Source: Anaerolineae bacterium
GTDB lineage: Bacteria; Chloroflexota; Anaerolineae; B4-G1; SLSP01
Assembly (NCBI GenBank): GCA_016934645.1
Contig: JAFGSL010000715.1
Coordinates: forward strand, 1-16,224
Length of the DNA stretch: 16,224 bases
Direction: 5' to 3'
Under the pieces are notes generated by a model that worked only from the letters and a program-made list of their open reading frames with translations, ran no database searches and was not told where the DNA came from. Made by a program: the position numbers and the translations under genes. Below are positions 1-7,069 of the stretch, in pieces. The number at the start of each line of letters is the position of its first letter. Positions within the stretch are counted from its first letter, which is position 1.

Positions 1-362
1 AACAAATCGGGGAAGGTATCCCGCAGGCCGCTCGTGTGGTGGATCAAATGGCGGATGGTGATCGGCTCACCGAAGTCATGCATCTCGGGGAGATACTTGC
101 GCATGTCGTCATCAAATGACAATGCCCCTCTGGCCTCGAGTAACGCGATGGCAAAAGCCGTGAATTGCTTGCTCATTGAGCCGACGTTGAAAACCGTCGA
201 GGGCATCATCGGCATATTATGTTCCAGGTTCGCCAAACCATAGCCTTGTTGGTAGATAATCTCGCCATCCTTTATCACGGCTAACACGCAGCCTGGAGAT
301 CCTGGCTGGTTGTATCGCTCAAAGATACGATCGACTTTGCCATTGGTGGGTTGAATATTCAT
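1..362 (-). CDS. Beta-lactamase-superfamily serine hydrolase, N-terminal part (runs off left edge)
   Basis: Only the first 120 residues are in the window; the gene continues past base 1. The visible part matches the start of class C beta-lactamase-related serine hydrolases: GSPGCVLAVIKDGEIIYQQGYG, then FNVGSMSKQFTAFAI with the S-x-x-K motif (Ser62 nucleophile, Lys65 general base), then TIRHLIHHTSGLRD at about residues 102-114. These enzymes act on beta-lactams, D-amino-acid peptides or esters; the substrate cannot be told from this piece. The ATG at 362-360 is preceded by GGAGG eight bases upstream, and an in-frame stop at 392-390 rules out a longer start. No signal peptide is seen, unlike its upstream neighbours, so it may be cytoplasmic. 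It lies 106 bases after the Ntn-hydrolase gene and may be co-transcribed or have its own promoter. Family call is firm, specific function unknown. Confidence 0.88.
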   Translation of the reverse strand, partial: MNIQPTNGKVDRIFERYNQPGSPGCVLAVIKDGEIIYQQGYGLANLEHNMPMMPSTVFNVGSMSKQFTAFAIALLEARGALSFDDDMRKYLPEMHDFGEPITIRHLIHHTSGLRDTFPDL

Positions 363-468
363 TGATGGTTCCTCCCATAGAGACTCTATTCATAAATGAG
401 GTAGGAAGTACGAATGTGACAGCGTTTCATAGTTGTGAGCTTCATCGTACTTTCCCCTGCGACAATGC
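363..468. repeat. Intergenic gap with a long-loop inverted repeat
   Basis: This short gap holds an inverted repeat: AAGTACGA at 406-413 pairs perfectly with TCGTACTT at 445-452, and flanking GG (404-405) and CC (454-455) could extend the stem past one bulged T. The loop is about 31 bases. No run of T follows the stem on the minus strand, so a classical intrinsic terminator is not supported. It could be an mRNA structure between two genes or a chance dyad. No convincing sigma-70 promoter was found. Confidence 0.35.
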
Positions 469-1506
469 TCACGTGCGTTTCCTGATGACAAAGAAACCCA
501 CTCCGCTCACCAGCGCGACCAGCAATCCTATTATGAGATAAACGCCCCAGGGTGCGCCACTCGGCGTGTTTATCAAATCAGATGCCAAAACTCCCGCAGG
601 ACCCAGGTCCATGTTTCTCGCTTTGCTGAATCCTGAATAGGTTTCTATCGTCCCATCCTCTATCGAGACCTTCCATATCTTGCCAAAATCCCTTTTCAGG
701 GCGATGTACACCTCACTTCTCTCCGGGGCGAACACCATAGAAACCTGCGTTGAGAACTCACCTGATATGGCGACCTTTTCCAGCGTATCGAGTCCTCGCG
801 CCACGTCAAATGTCACCAGGTGATCCGCGATGTTTTCATAGGCAATCTTGTATCTCTCGCTCCCCACGCCTTCGACGGTCTCGTAGCTTTGTCCTGCAAA
901 ATCCTTGTTAGGGAAGTTGGTCATGACGATGAAATCATGCTCGATCCTCGTGATGGCATTTTCCTTCTCGCCCACCTCGACGATCATCGCATCGCCCTGG
1001 GTATCGGCGAACAAATCATGTAACGTCACACTGTAATGGACGACTTTTTTATCCTCGATGAATTTGGCTACATCTGCGACACTGTCGAAATTAAACAGCG
1101 CCTCACCGTACACTTGCCAAGGATAGAGCTCGTCTGCGCCTGGTGACGCGGGAGCAGGCACCTCGGGAAATAACATCTGGCAGGAGGAGAATAGCCCCGC
1201 ACTGTTCATTCCGACGGTTGGTGACCAACCGTTCTGCTCGAATTCCATCTGGAACACTTTCAAGCTGCCACTTGGGTTAATTGTGAATCGGATCTCGGTG
1301 TCGGGGTAGTCGAAATTCATTCCGTAGACCGTCTCATTCGAATAGACGGCAAAGCTGGTACAGGCAAAGGAGCCTGCCCTGAGCTTGTCGAAGGACAAAG
1401 ACCCCTCGCCGGTTTTCGCTCCTGTCTCGACGTATCCCCCACACTCGCTGGCGATCAGTGTAATCAGGATGAGTGTGAGTCCTAGGACTGCTAGTTTGTG
1501 TTTCAT
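469..1506 (-). CDS. Ntn-type linear-amide hydrolase (choloylglycine hydrolase/penicillin acylase-like), membrane anchored
   Basis: The 345-residue protein carries the layout of the choloylglycine hydrolase/penicillin V acylase and related C45/C59-type Ntn hydrolases, which cleave linear amide bonds with an N-terminal Cys freed by self-processing. Visible marks: CTSFAVYSNETVYGMNFDYP with candidate nucleophile Cys49 and an Asn-Asp pair (N64, D66), VGMNSAGL, a GDAMIVEVG strand and VMTNFPN. An N-terminal hydrophobic segment (about 4-20) is a signal peptide; the ASEC site is a poor lipobox because Glu precedes Cys22. A second hydrophobic stretch near the C-terminus (WGVYLIIGLLVALVSGVGFF) followed by RKRT is a typical membrane anchor, so the catalytic domain should face outward. 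The ATG is preceded by GAGGAGG with a six-base spacer. It starts 25 bases after the DUF885-hydrolase stop and is probably co-transcribed. The pre-nucleophile segment contains a repeat-derived peptide (residues 38-45). Substrate unknown: bile salts, beta-lactams, acyl-homoserine lactones or N-acyl amino acids are all possible for the fold. Confidence 0.72.
   Translation of the reverse strand: MKHKLAVLGLTLILITLIASECGGYVETGAKTGEGSLSFDKLRAGSFACTSFAVYSNETVYGMNFDYPDTEIRFTINPSGSLKVFQMEFEQNGWSPTVGMNSAGLFSSCQMLFPEVPAPASPGADELYPWQVYGEALFNFDSVADVAKFIEDKKVVHYSVTLHDLFADTQGDAMIVEVGEKENAITRIEHDFIVMTNFPNKDFAGQSYETVEGVGSERYKIAYENIADHLVTFDVARGLDTLEKVAISGEFSTQVSMVFAPERSEVYIALKRDFGKIWKVSIEDGTIETYSGFSKARNMDLGPAGVLASDLINTPSGAPWGVYLIIGLLVALVSGVGFFVIRKRT
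1377..1395. repeat. Short interspersed repeat (CCCTGAGCTTGTCGAAGG type) inside a coding region
   Basis: Bases 1377-1394 read CCCTGAGCTTGTCGAAGG, which I recognise as a short interspersed sequence recurring in many environmental bacterial genomes, where it often leaves the peptide FDKLR in annotated proteins. Here it is read in frame as SFDKLRAG (residues 38-45) of the Ntn hydrolase, just before candidate nucleophile Cys49. Only this full copy is seen in the window; a partial match (CTTGTCGAAG) near 10301-10310 looks coincidental. The recognition is from memory. Confidence 0.55.
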
Positions 1507-1531
1507 GTCTTGCCTCCTCGTTTTTGAGCAG

Positions 1532-4500
1532 CTATTCCGTTATGCACGTGGCGTCCGGCTCTTGGGTCGGATCGTCAAAGAACTCCAACATCATAGCCAG
1601 CGCACACGCGCTCGTGCGCGTCACGCCGTGCCCCAAGCCGGGAAAGATGTAGAAAAAGCTGTTACTCAGGTGTTCGGTGACCCCTCGTGCCCAGCGTGTC
1701 GGCGTGATGGGATCAAATTCACCCGAGACGACCAGGGTCGGCACGTCACTCACGACCGGCTCATTCTCGATAGGAGCGGCCGGCTTGACCTTCCACCCTT
1801 CGCAGAGCTCCAGCAGAAACGATGGCTTGTAGTGCTCGACGATCCGGGGCGGCAAGCCCTCCATAAGCGCGTAATAGTCCTCGTAGGAAGTAAAGGGCGC
1901 TTCTTCCCGGCAGTCCCGGTTGCGGTAGAATCCCCACTGGATGTAGTAGGATTCCAAATCCATTACCCCCGGCGCGGTATTGTCTGCTATCGAGAAATCC
2001 CCCGTGCTGGCTCCTTCGATGGCCTCTAGTGCCAGTTCCGGCTGGCCCATGTACGGGTACATATAGACCACGTCTATAAAGATGTCGCCGTCGTACATCA
2101 CTTCCTGGGTGTCGTTCCAGGCGATAGTGCGGGGGTTGGCGTTGAGATAATCTACGACCTGGTAGAACTTTGCTTCGAGATCGGGGTACTGCTCGTTGCA
2201 CTGGGGATCGGCGGCGCAATCGTCAAAGAGCCGGCGGAAGATGGTGTAAGCATTGAAACCGAATTCGCTATAGTAATTGACCTCCGGCGGGAAAACCGAA
2301 TCCAGGACCACGCTGCGTGCGCCCTGGGGGTGGTCGCGCATGATCAACAAGCCCAACAGCGTGCCGTAGGAGGAGCCATAGTAGTTGACCTGATCGTAGC
2401 TCAGCGCGGTGCGCAGGTCGTTGACGTCGGCGGCGCTGGCGGTCGAATCGTACAGCTCCAGTTTGATGTCTTGCCCCACCAGGTCAGCGTAGCAGTCGGC
2501 GAAAAATGCGTTCTCTTGGGCTATTTTTTCCTGGTTGTCGATGTACTCCCCGTTGGGGCCAGGCGCGAACACGCGTTGCCGCAGTTCGGGAACACCGGGG
2601 CACGCGAGTTCCGGGTCGTTGCGGTGCATGCCGCGCTGGTTGAAAAAGATGAGGTCGCGGTTTTCCAAGATAGCATCGCCAAAGGTTGACAGGAACCACG
2701 AGAGATAGTCGAACGTGTTCACCCCCCCGCCGCCGGTGAGGTAAATGACCGGGTCGGGCGCGGGATTGGGGTTGCGGCTGCGAAAGATGGCGACGTGGAT
2801 GCGCACCAGGTGGCCATCCGGCTGGCTGCGATCTTCCGGTACGTACAGATCGCCACACTCGGCTTTGTAGCCGGTGGGACGTTGAAACCGGCATGGGCCT
2901 GGCTCAAAGCTAGGCTGGTATCCTGGCTGGTCAGTCGCGAGTGTAGGCGTTGGATCCATTTCCTGAGTCGCTGCAATCCATGTGTTGACCAACTGCTCGA
3001 GAATCTCCAGGGGCACAACCCCATGACCCAGGACGACGCTATGAAATGCCTTGATATCGAACGCGTCGCCGAGTTCATCCATGGCCCGCTGGCGCATCTC
3101 AAAAAGCTTCAGCTTCGCGATGTTGTAGCTGCAGGGATATCCGGGATTGACCAGATAGCGGGTCAATCCACTACGGCTCTGTGGCATCCCTGTCACTTCT
3201 TCGAGGTAGGCGGTGGCCTCATCCAAGGTCCAGCCTTTGGCGTGGATGCCGGTGTCGACGACCATGCGCACGGTACGGAGTAGATGCAGCCTGAGACGCC
3301 CCAGATTGGCAAAGGGATCGTCATCGTAGATCCCCATTTCCCAGGCCAGTTGCTCGGCATAAAGGGCCCATCCTTCAGTATAGGCCAGGAGCTGGTAGTT
3401 CTGGAGGTAGGGATTCACACTACAAAGCCTTTGATACCCGGGCACATCGAGTTCCTGGGCCAGAGCGGTCTGGGTATGGTGTCCGGGTATCGTCTCGTGG
3501 TGGACCAGCACATGTTCGTTGTAATTGACGAGTAAGGGACTGAGCGTCAGGTTAACGGGCATAACGCCCGGATCGCTGCTGCCTGGCGCTGGTTGGATGT
3601 AATAAGCCGGTATATCAATCGGCTCGGATCGAATCACAACGTCTGCGCTTGTCCGCAGGTCAAAGTAGTCGTCGGCAGCTTGATCGGCGGCAGCCAGAAT
3701 TTGCTCGTATTTCTGTTGCAGCGCTTGCCCGGTGATGGGGTGGCTTTCTTCGCTCATCCGTTGGTTCAATTCCGCCATGGTGAGTTCTGCGGGATACCCC
3801 AATTCCGCAGCGGCCTTCCGAATCTCCTCTTGAATACGAGCTACTTCAGCCAGTCCCAAGGTGTGAATCTCATCTGCGCTCAGGTCTGTGCCGGTATGGT
3901 ATGCCAGCAAATAGGTGTAGTACGCTTCACCCCCCGGTAGTTTCCACTGGTTGGGGTCTTCGGTGGCAAGGGTTGCTAAATCGACCAGGTGGTCTTGTAG
4001 AGCCTGATAGGCGGGAATAAAAGTCTCTTCTATCTCTGTCAAAGCAGCGTTCAGCAGAGCTTCCCGCTCGTCGGAGCTGAGATCGGCAATTCGATAAATC
4101 TTGCTATTAAAGCGGTTGTACACCTCGAGCGTTTTCGCATCTACGGGGGTGGACCCTTGTATTCTCAGGAGCCCATCCAACTGCGCAATCGTATCTTCGA
4201 GGACATATTTTGGCGGAATCGCTCCAGCTTGCTCATTTCGCTTCAGCCCCTCAATCACCTGGTCCATCCAGGCGTCTATATTCGATAGGCGAGCAATATA
4301 GTTTTCAGCGTCCTGTTTGTTCTCCAGAGGGTATTCCAGCAGGAAATCGAAGGGCCAGTTTTGCAATCCCCACACCGGGTTGACCAGGACTTTGTAAGTA
4401 GTAAATTCGTGCCCACGTACCTGCGTGGCAAGATACCACTCCAGGGCATCATAGGAGATTTTTTGGTCATCCGAGAGAGCGTTGCGATCGTACGTTCGCA

Positions 4501-4975
4501 GCAAGTCGAGTGTCTCACGTTCCAGTAGCTGGGTCTCGCTGATATAGTCGGCAGACAGGTTTGTGAATTGTGCCCCAAGTTCCACGCCATAGACGTCGGC
4601 GAACCCGTCGGCAAAGAGCTTATCGGGGTCTCTCAGCCGTAATTGGCGGAATGATTCCTCAAAGAATTCGTCGATGGGTAAGCCTTCCAGGCTGGTAAGG
4701 ATTTCGTCGATAGAGGGCTGAACAGATACAGGTTCGGGGGTAGGTGTAGGCGTTTCTGTCGGTGGGACAGGGGTAGCCGTCGGCGGCGCCGGTGTCACGG
4801 TGGGAGGAGCCGGCGTGTCCGTCGGTGGGGCAGGTTCCTGTGTAGGAACGGTTGTGGGCCGCGCGGTCGCCACCGTCGTTGGAATGGGCGTTGGGTTGGC
4901 GGTGCTCTGGCCGCAGCCGGCGAGTAGTGAGATCAGAATGATCAGGATTACGGTTCTGGTGAAAGATTTACCCAT
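1532..4975 (-). CDS. Lipoprotein fusing a DUF885 peptidase-like domain to a TAP/S33-type alpha/beta hydrolase (copy 2)
   Basis: A 1147-residue protein with two complete hydrolase modules. Residues 1-21 are a lipoprotein signal (LLAGC, lipid Cys21), followed by a P/T-rich linker to about residue 82. About 88-660 is a DUF885 domain with its signature HETIPGHH (H493, E494, H499, H500) and the later EGWALYAEQLAWEMG segment; this resembles a zinc-peptidase site but the spacing is not HExxH. About 680-1147 is an alpha/beta hydrolase of the tripeptidyl/prolyl aminopeptidase type: GSSYG with Ser869, GEFDPITP with Asp1088 and GLGHGV with His1116 form the expected triad, and the end matches the TAP-like C-terminal domain. 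The usual HGGPG loop is degenerate (TGGGG). The start at 4975 is chosen over an in-frame ATG at 5002 because AGGAGG lies six bases before it and the signal peptide begins there. It is paralogous to the 15206-11811 gene. Likely role: membrane-tethered peptide degradation; substrate inferred. Confidence 0.85.
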   Translation of the reverse strand: MGKSFTRTVILIILISLLAGCGQSTANPTPIPTTVATARPTTVPTQEPAPPTDTPAPPTVTPAPPTATPVPPTETPTPTPEPVSVQPSIDEILTSLEGLPIDEFFEESFRQLRLRDPDKLFADGFADVYGVELGAQFTNLSADYISETQLLERETLDLLRTYDRNALSDDQKISYDALEWYLATQVRGHEFTTYKVLVNPVWGLQNWPFDFLLEYPLENKQDAENYIARLSNIDAWMDQVIEGLKRNEQAGAIPPKYVLEDTIAQLDGLLRIQGSTPVDAKTLEVYNRFNSKIYRIADLSSDEREALLNAALTEIEETFIPAYQALQDHLVDLATLATEDPNQWKLPGGEAYYTYLLAYHTGTDLSADEIHTLGLAEVARIQEEIRKAAAELGYPAELTMAELNQRMSEESHPITGQALQQKYEQILAAADQAADDYFDLRTSADVVIRSEPIDIPAYYIQPAPGSSDPGVMPVNLTLSPLLVNYNEHVLVHHETIPGHHTQTALAQELDVPGYQRLCSVNPYLQNYQLLAYTEGWALYAEQLAWEMGIYDDDPFANLGRLRLHLLRTVRMVVDTGIHAKGWTLDEATAYLEEVTGMPQSRSGLTRYLVNPGYPCSYNIAKLKLFEMRQRAMDELGDAFDIKAFHSVVLGHGVVPLEILEQLVNTWIAATQEMDPTPTLATDQPGYQPSFEPGPCRFQRPTGYKAECGDLYVPEDRSQPDGHLVRIHVAIFRSRNPNPAPDPVIYLTGGGGVNTFDYLSWFLSTFGDAILENRDLIFFNQRGMHRNDPELACPGVPELRQRVFAPGPNGEYIDNQEKIAQENAFFADCYADLVGQDIKLELYDSTASAADVNDLRTALSYDQVNYYGSSYGTLLGLLIMRDHPQGARSVVLDSVFPPEVNYYSEFGFNAYTIFRRLFDDCAADPQCNEQYPDLEAKFYQVVDYLNANPRTIAWNDTQEVMYDGDIFIDVVYMYPYMGQPELALEAIEGASTGDFSIADNTAPGVMDLESYYIQWGFYRNRDCREEAPFTSYEDYYALMEGLPPRIVEHYKPSFLLELCEGWKVKPAAPIENEPVVSDVPTLVVSGEFDPITPTRWARGVTEHLSNSFFYIFPGLGHGVTRTSACALAMMLEFFDDPTQEPDATCITE
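4748..4831. repeat. Four tandem 21-base units coding a 7-residue PPT linker repeat
   Basis: The linker after the lipid-anchored Cys is built from four consecutive 21-base units (4748-4768, 4769-4789, 4790-4810, 4811-4831), coding APPTDTP, APPTVTP, APPTATP and VPPTETP. The units differ mostly at silent or single-residue positions. Such extended linkers hold catalytic domains away from the membrane, and the copy number is likely to vary between strains through slippage. Confidence 0.8.
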
Positions 4976-4980
4976 GGTTT

Positions 4981-4987
4981 TCCTCCT
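4981..4987 (-). promoter_or_regulatory. Ribosome binding site deciding the start at 4975
   Basis: On the minus strand this reads AGGAGG, six bases before the ATG at 4975. It lies inside the longer open frame that begins at 5002, so it argues that the first nine residues of that frame are not translated as part of the protein. Confidence 0.8.
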
Positions 4988-5005
4988 TGCACTCGGAATC
5001 ATTTG

Positions 5006-5042
5006 AGCACGGTGCTTACTTGACTTGTCAAGTGGTAAGCAC
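5006..5042. promoter_or_regulatory. Hairpin and operator-like palindrome upstream of the second DUF885 lipoprotein
   Basis: Within the 126-base gap 4976-5101, GTGCTTAC (5012-5019) pairs perfectly with GTAAGCAC (5035-5042), enclosing a smaller ACTT/AAGT stem (5023-5026 with 5030-5033). The centre is the palindrome TTGAC-TT-GTCAA (5020-5031). AGCAC at 5006-5010 can also pair with GTGCT at 5012-5016, so two structures compete for the same bases. No T-run follows on the minus strand, arguing against an intrinsic terminator. It sits 30-70 bases before the start codon, a usual place for an operator or a 5' leader structure. A TTGACA on the minus strand (5029-5024) lacks a convincing -10 partner. 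Confidence 0.45.
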
Positions 5043-5101
5043 GCTAATGTGATGTTAAGTTCAAGGCATATGGCCAGTTCCTAAAGTGTATTGAAATCTT
5101 G

Positions 5102-7057
5102 CTAAGGATTGAGCGAACGAGCACACCGGAAGCCAAAATACCAGAAGGCTATATCTGGTTTATTGTCATGGCGGGCTGTGGCGCTGACATTGTCGCGCAG
5201 CATGCCATGCAAGTTATTTTCCGAATGATACCAGGGGCAACCCCGAAAGACGCGATTGCCAAAGTCATCCTCCAAGCTCGTTTCGCGGCCATCATTGGGG
5301 TCATAAGGGTAAGGCCGGTAGAGGCTACTCGTCCACTCGTAGAGGCTGCCACTCATGTCCAAGGCACCCACCCAAGACGCCCCCCGAGGTATACTACCGA
5401 CATCTGGCATTTGCGTGCTAGATGAGCGCAGCAAGTTGGCGCTGATATATTCGTTTCCCCAGGGATATAGCAGACTATCTGGGCCCCGGGCAGCATACTC
5501 CCACTCTGCTTCGGTGGGTAAGCGAGCATCCCGCCAGGCGCAATAATCATGGGCGCCAATCCAGGTCACATTTTCTATGGGCTGGTTATCTCTTTCTCGC
5601 AACGGCTTCCACTCCCCATCTTTTACAGTAAGCTGAATGGGCAAATCCCCATCCCCAGCCAGGTTTGCGATAACGTCAAGCCAACCGTCGTAGCTGTCAA
5701 CTGGTTCGTCCTGACCATTCAAAAATTGGGCGAACTGGGCCACCGTGGTCTCGGTGCGATCAATCCAGAAAGGCCGTTCAAAACAGATCCTGTGAACGGG
5801 TTGTTCTTCCGGAAGATTCGCATCGTTGCCCATGTTGAAACACCCCGCCGGCACGAGTACCATCGAAACTCCGTTAAATTCGTGAACGACGGGTGTCCAA
5901 GCATCATTGGTGAAAACTCCCTGGCAGGCTCGTTCTGGTAATCCGGCAGATACACAGGTATCTCCAGGCAATGTATCCATTTCGGTGGTCAATGTAGGCG
6001 TGCTGGTGGGGGCTAAAGTGGGCGGTTGGCTTGGCGGAGGGTTTGCCGCCAAGTTTTGCGGTTTCAGGTCATCAATAAAAGATGTACTGACCCAGTAGAT
6101 ACCTTCTCCCAGAAAGAACAGATATTCGCCGTCAGGTGAAAGGGCCAAAAAACCACCACATTCATAAGGAGCTTTAATTCGGTCACTCCAGGTACCGTCG
6201 GCTCTCTTATAGCTGACTGTTAGTGCAGATGATGTGTGTTGCGTATTCATCTGCTCGATCAACATGTATTCCTCATGCGGTGCGATTAAAATTGCCACCT
6301 CATAGTCATCAGAATCATAGCTTTCTCCTAGTTGTTCCGGTTCCGTAAATGCTCCGTTTACCAACCTTGAAACGAAGATTTTTTCCCTCTCCGTAAAAGG
6401 ATCTCGGGAGAAATAGAGCGATCCATCAGCGGTAACGCAATGCAGCCGTTCTATAGCGGGTGAGTTGATTAATGGCGATACCGGTACTGGTTCAGACCAT
6501 CCCTCACCTATTCTCTCAACAACAAATATATCCGAGTCATCTAAATCAAATAATTCTATATAAAGCTTATTGCCTTCAGGAGAGAAAACAGGCCGTTGTA
6601 TCGGTACGTTGATGTCTTCTGCAAAGGGAGCAATTTGGGGAGAGGTCCATTTTCCGTCAACCATTTTCATGTTATACAAACGCTGGCTTCCAACCACGCG
6701 CTCGTCGGTATACCAATTTACGTTAGTAGTCCAAAAGACCTCACGATTATCAGGTGAGAAAACAGCGGCGCTATGCTCAAAATTGGCATTAACCGATATG
6801 GTACCGGGGGCAAAAACTCTTGGCGTTTTACCCGGCGGGTTCTGACCTAGATACGCACCCTCCAAGGAGGTGAGAACAGGAGAGCTTTGGACTTCGGCCC
6901 CTGATGTATCGGTCGGCGATATCGGGATCTGTGTCGGAGAAGATGTGGGCAGCACAAGCGGCGCCGTTGGCGTGACCGAGGGATCAACTTTGCCACAGGC
7001 GGCGATAAGAGTCAGCAGGATGACCACTGCAGCACTTGCTTTGCAACGGCTAAACAT
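5102..7057 (-). CDS. Lipoprotein with PD40-type propeller and SUMF1-like (formylglycine-generating enzyme fold) domain
   Basis: A 651-residue protein. Residues 1-21 are a lipoprotein signal (TLIAAC, lipid Cys21), followed by a P/T-rich linker. About 70-335 holds TolB/PD40-like propeller repeats, seen as SPDNREVFWTTN, SPEGNKLYIEL, TADGSLYFSRD and SPDGEYLFFLGEG. A second P/T linker lies at about 337-360. From about 398 to the end is a SUMF1/FGE-type domain: MVLVPAGCFNMGND, YCAWRDARLPTEAEWEYAAR, YPWGNE and the closing GFRCARS. The redox cysteine pair expected in the RGGSW...C....C segment of true formylglycine-generating enzymes is absent (RGCPWYHSENN instead), so sulfatase activation is unlikely; a binding or structural role is more plausible. 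The start at 7057 is chosen over the frame opening at 7120 because AAGGAG lies before it and the signal peptide begins there. It follows the WD40 gene by 10 bases. Parts of its propeller region are clearly AT-richer than the neighbouring genes. Confidence 0.82.
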   Translation of the reverse strand: MFSRCKASAAVVILLTLIAACGKVDPSVTPTAPLVLPTSSPTQIPISPTDTSGAEVQSSPVLTSLEGAYLGQNPPGKTPRVFAPGTISVNANFEHSAAVFSPDNREVFWTTNVNWYTDERVVGSQRLYNMKMVDGKWTSPQIAPFAEDINVPIQRPVFSPEGNKLYIELFDLDDSDIFVVERIGEGWSEPVPVSPLINSPAIERLHCVTADGSLYFSRDPFTEREKIFVSRLVNGAFTEPEQLGESYDSDDYEVAILIAPHEEYMLIEQMNTQHTSSALTVSYKRADGTWSDRIKAPYECGGFLALSPDGEYLFFLGEGIYWVSTSFIDDLKPQNLAANPPPSQPPTLAPTSTPTLTTEMDTLPGDTCVSAGLPERACQGVFTNDAWTPVVHEFNGVSMVLVPAGCFNMGNDANLPEEQPVHRICFERPFWIDRTETTVAQFAQFLNGQDEPVDSYDGWLDVIANLAGDGDLPIQLTVKDGEWKPLRERDNQPIENVTWIGAHDYCAWRDARLPTEAEWEYAARGPDSLLYPWGNEYISANLLRSSSTQMPDVGSIPRGASWVGALDMSGSLYEWTSSLYRPYPYDPNDGRETSLEDDFGNRVFRGCPWYHSENNLHGMLRDNVSATARHDNKPDIAFWYFGFRCARSLNP

Positions 7058-7063
7058 GTTTTT

Positions 7064-7069
7064 CTCCTT
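7064..7069 (-). promoter_or_regulatory. Ribosome binding site overlapping the upstream stop codon
   Basis: The minus strand reads TAAGGAGAAAAACATG: the TAA ends the serine hydrolase-WD40 gene and also starts the Shine-Dalgarno for the PD40-SUMF1 gene. This fixes the start at 7057 and suggests translational coupling. The same TAAGGAG arrangement recurs at 11007-11001. Confidence 0.8.

Noticed and set aside
404..455. Intrinsic terminator between the Ntn and left-edge hydrolase genes
   Set aside because: The inverted repeat has a 31-base loop and no T-run on the minus strand.
1385..2029. Plus-strand open frame of 214 codons spanning the Ntn and second DUF885 genes
   Set aside because: It crosses the junction of two well-supported minus-strand genes and shows no domain or start signal.
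4748..4831. CRISPR-like regular repeat
   Set aside because: The 21-base units are contiguous, have no spacers and code an in-frame Pro/Thr linker.
5102..7057. Active formylglycine-generating enzyme (sulfatase activator)
   Set aside because: The catalytic cysteine pair is not visible and no sulfatase is present nearby.
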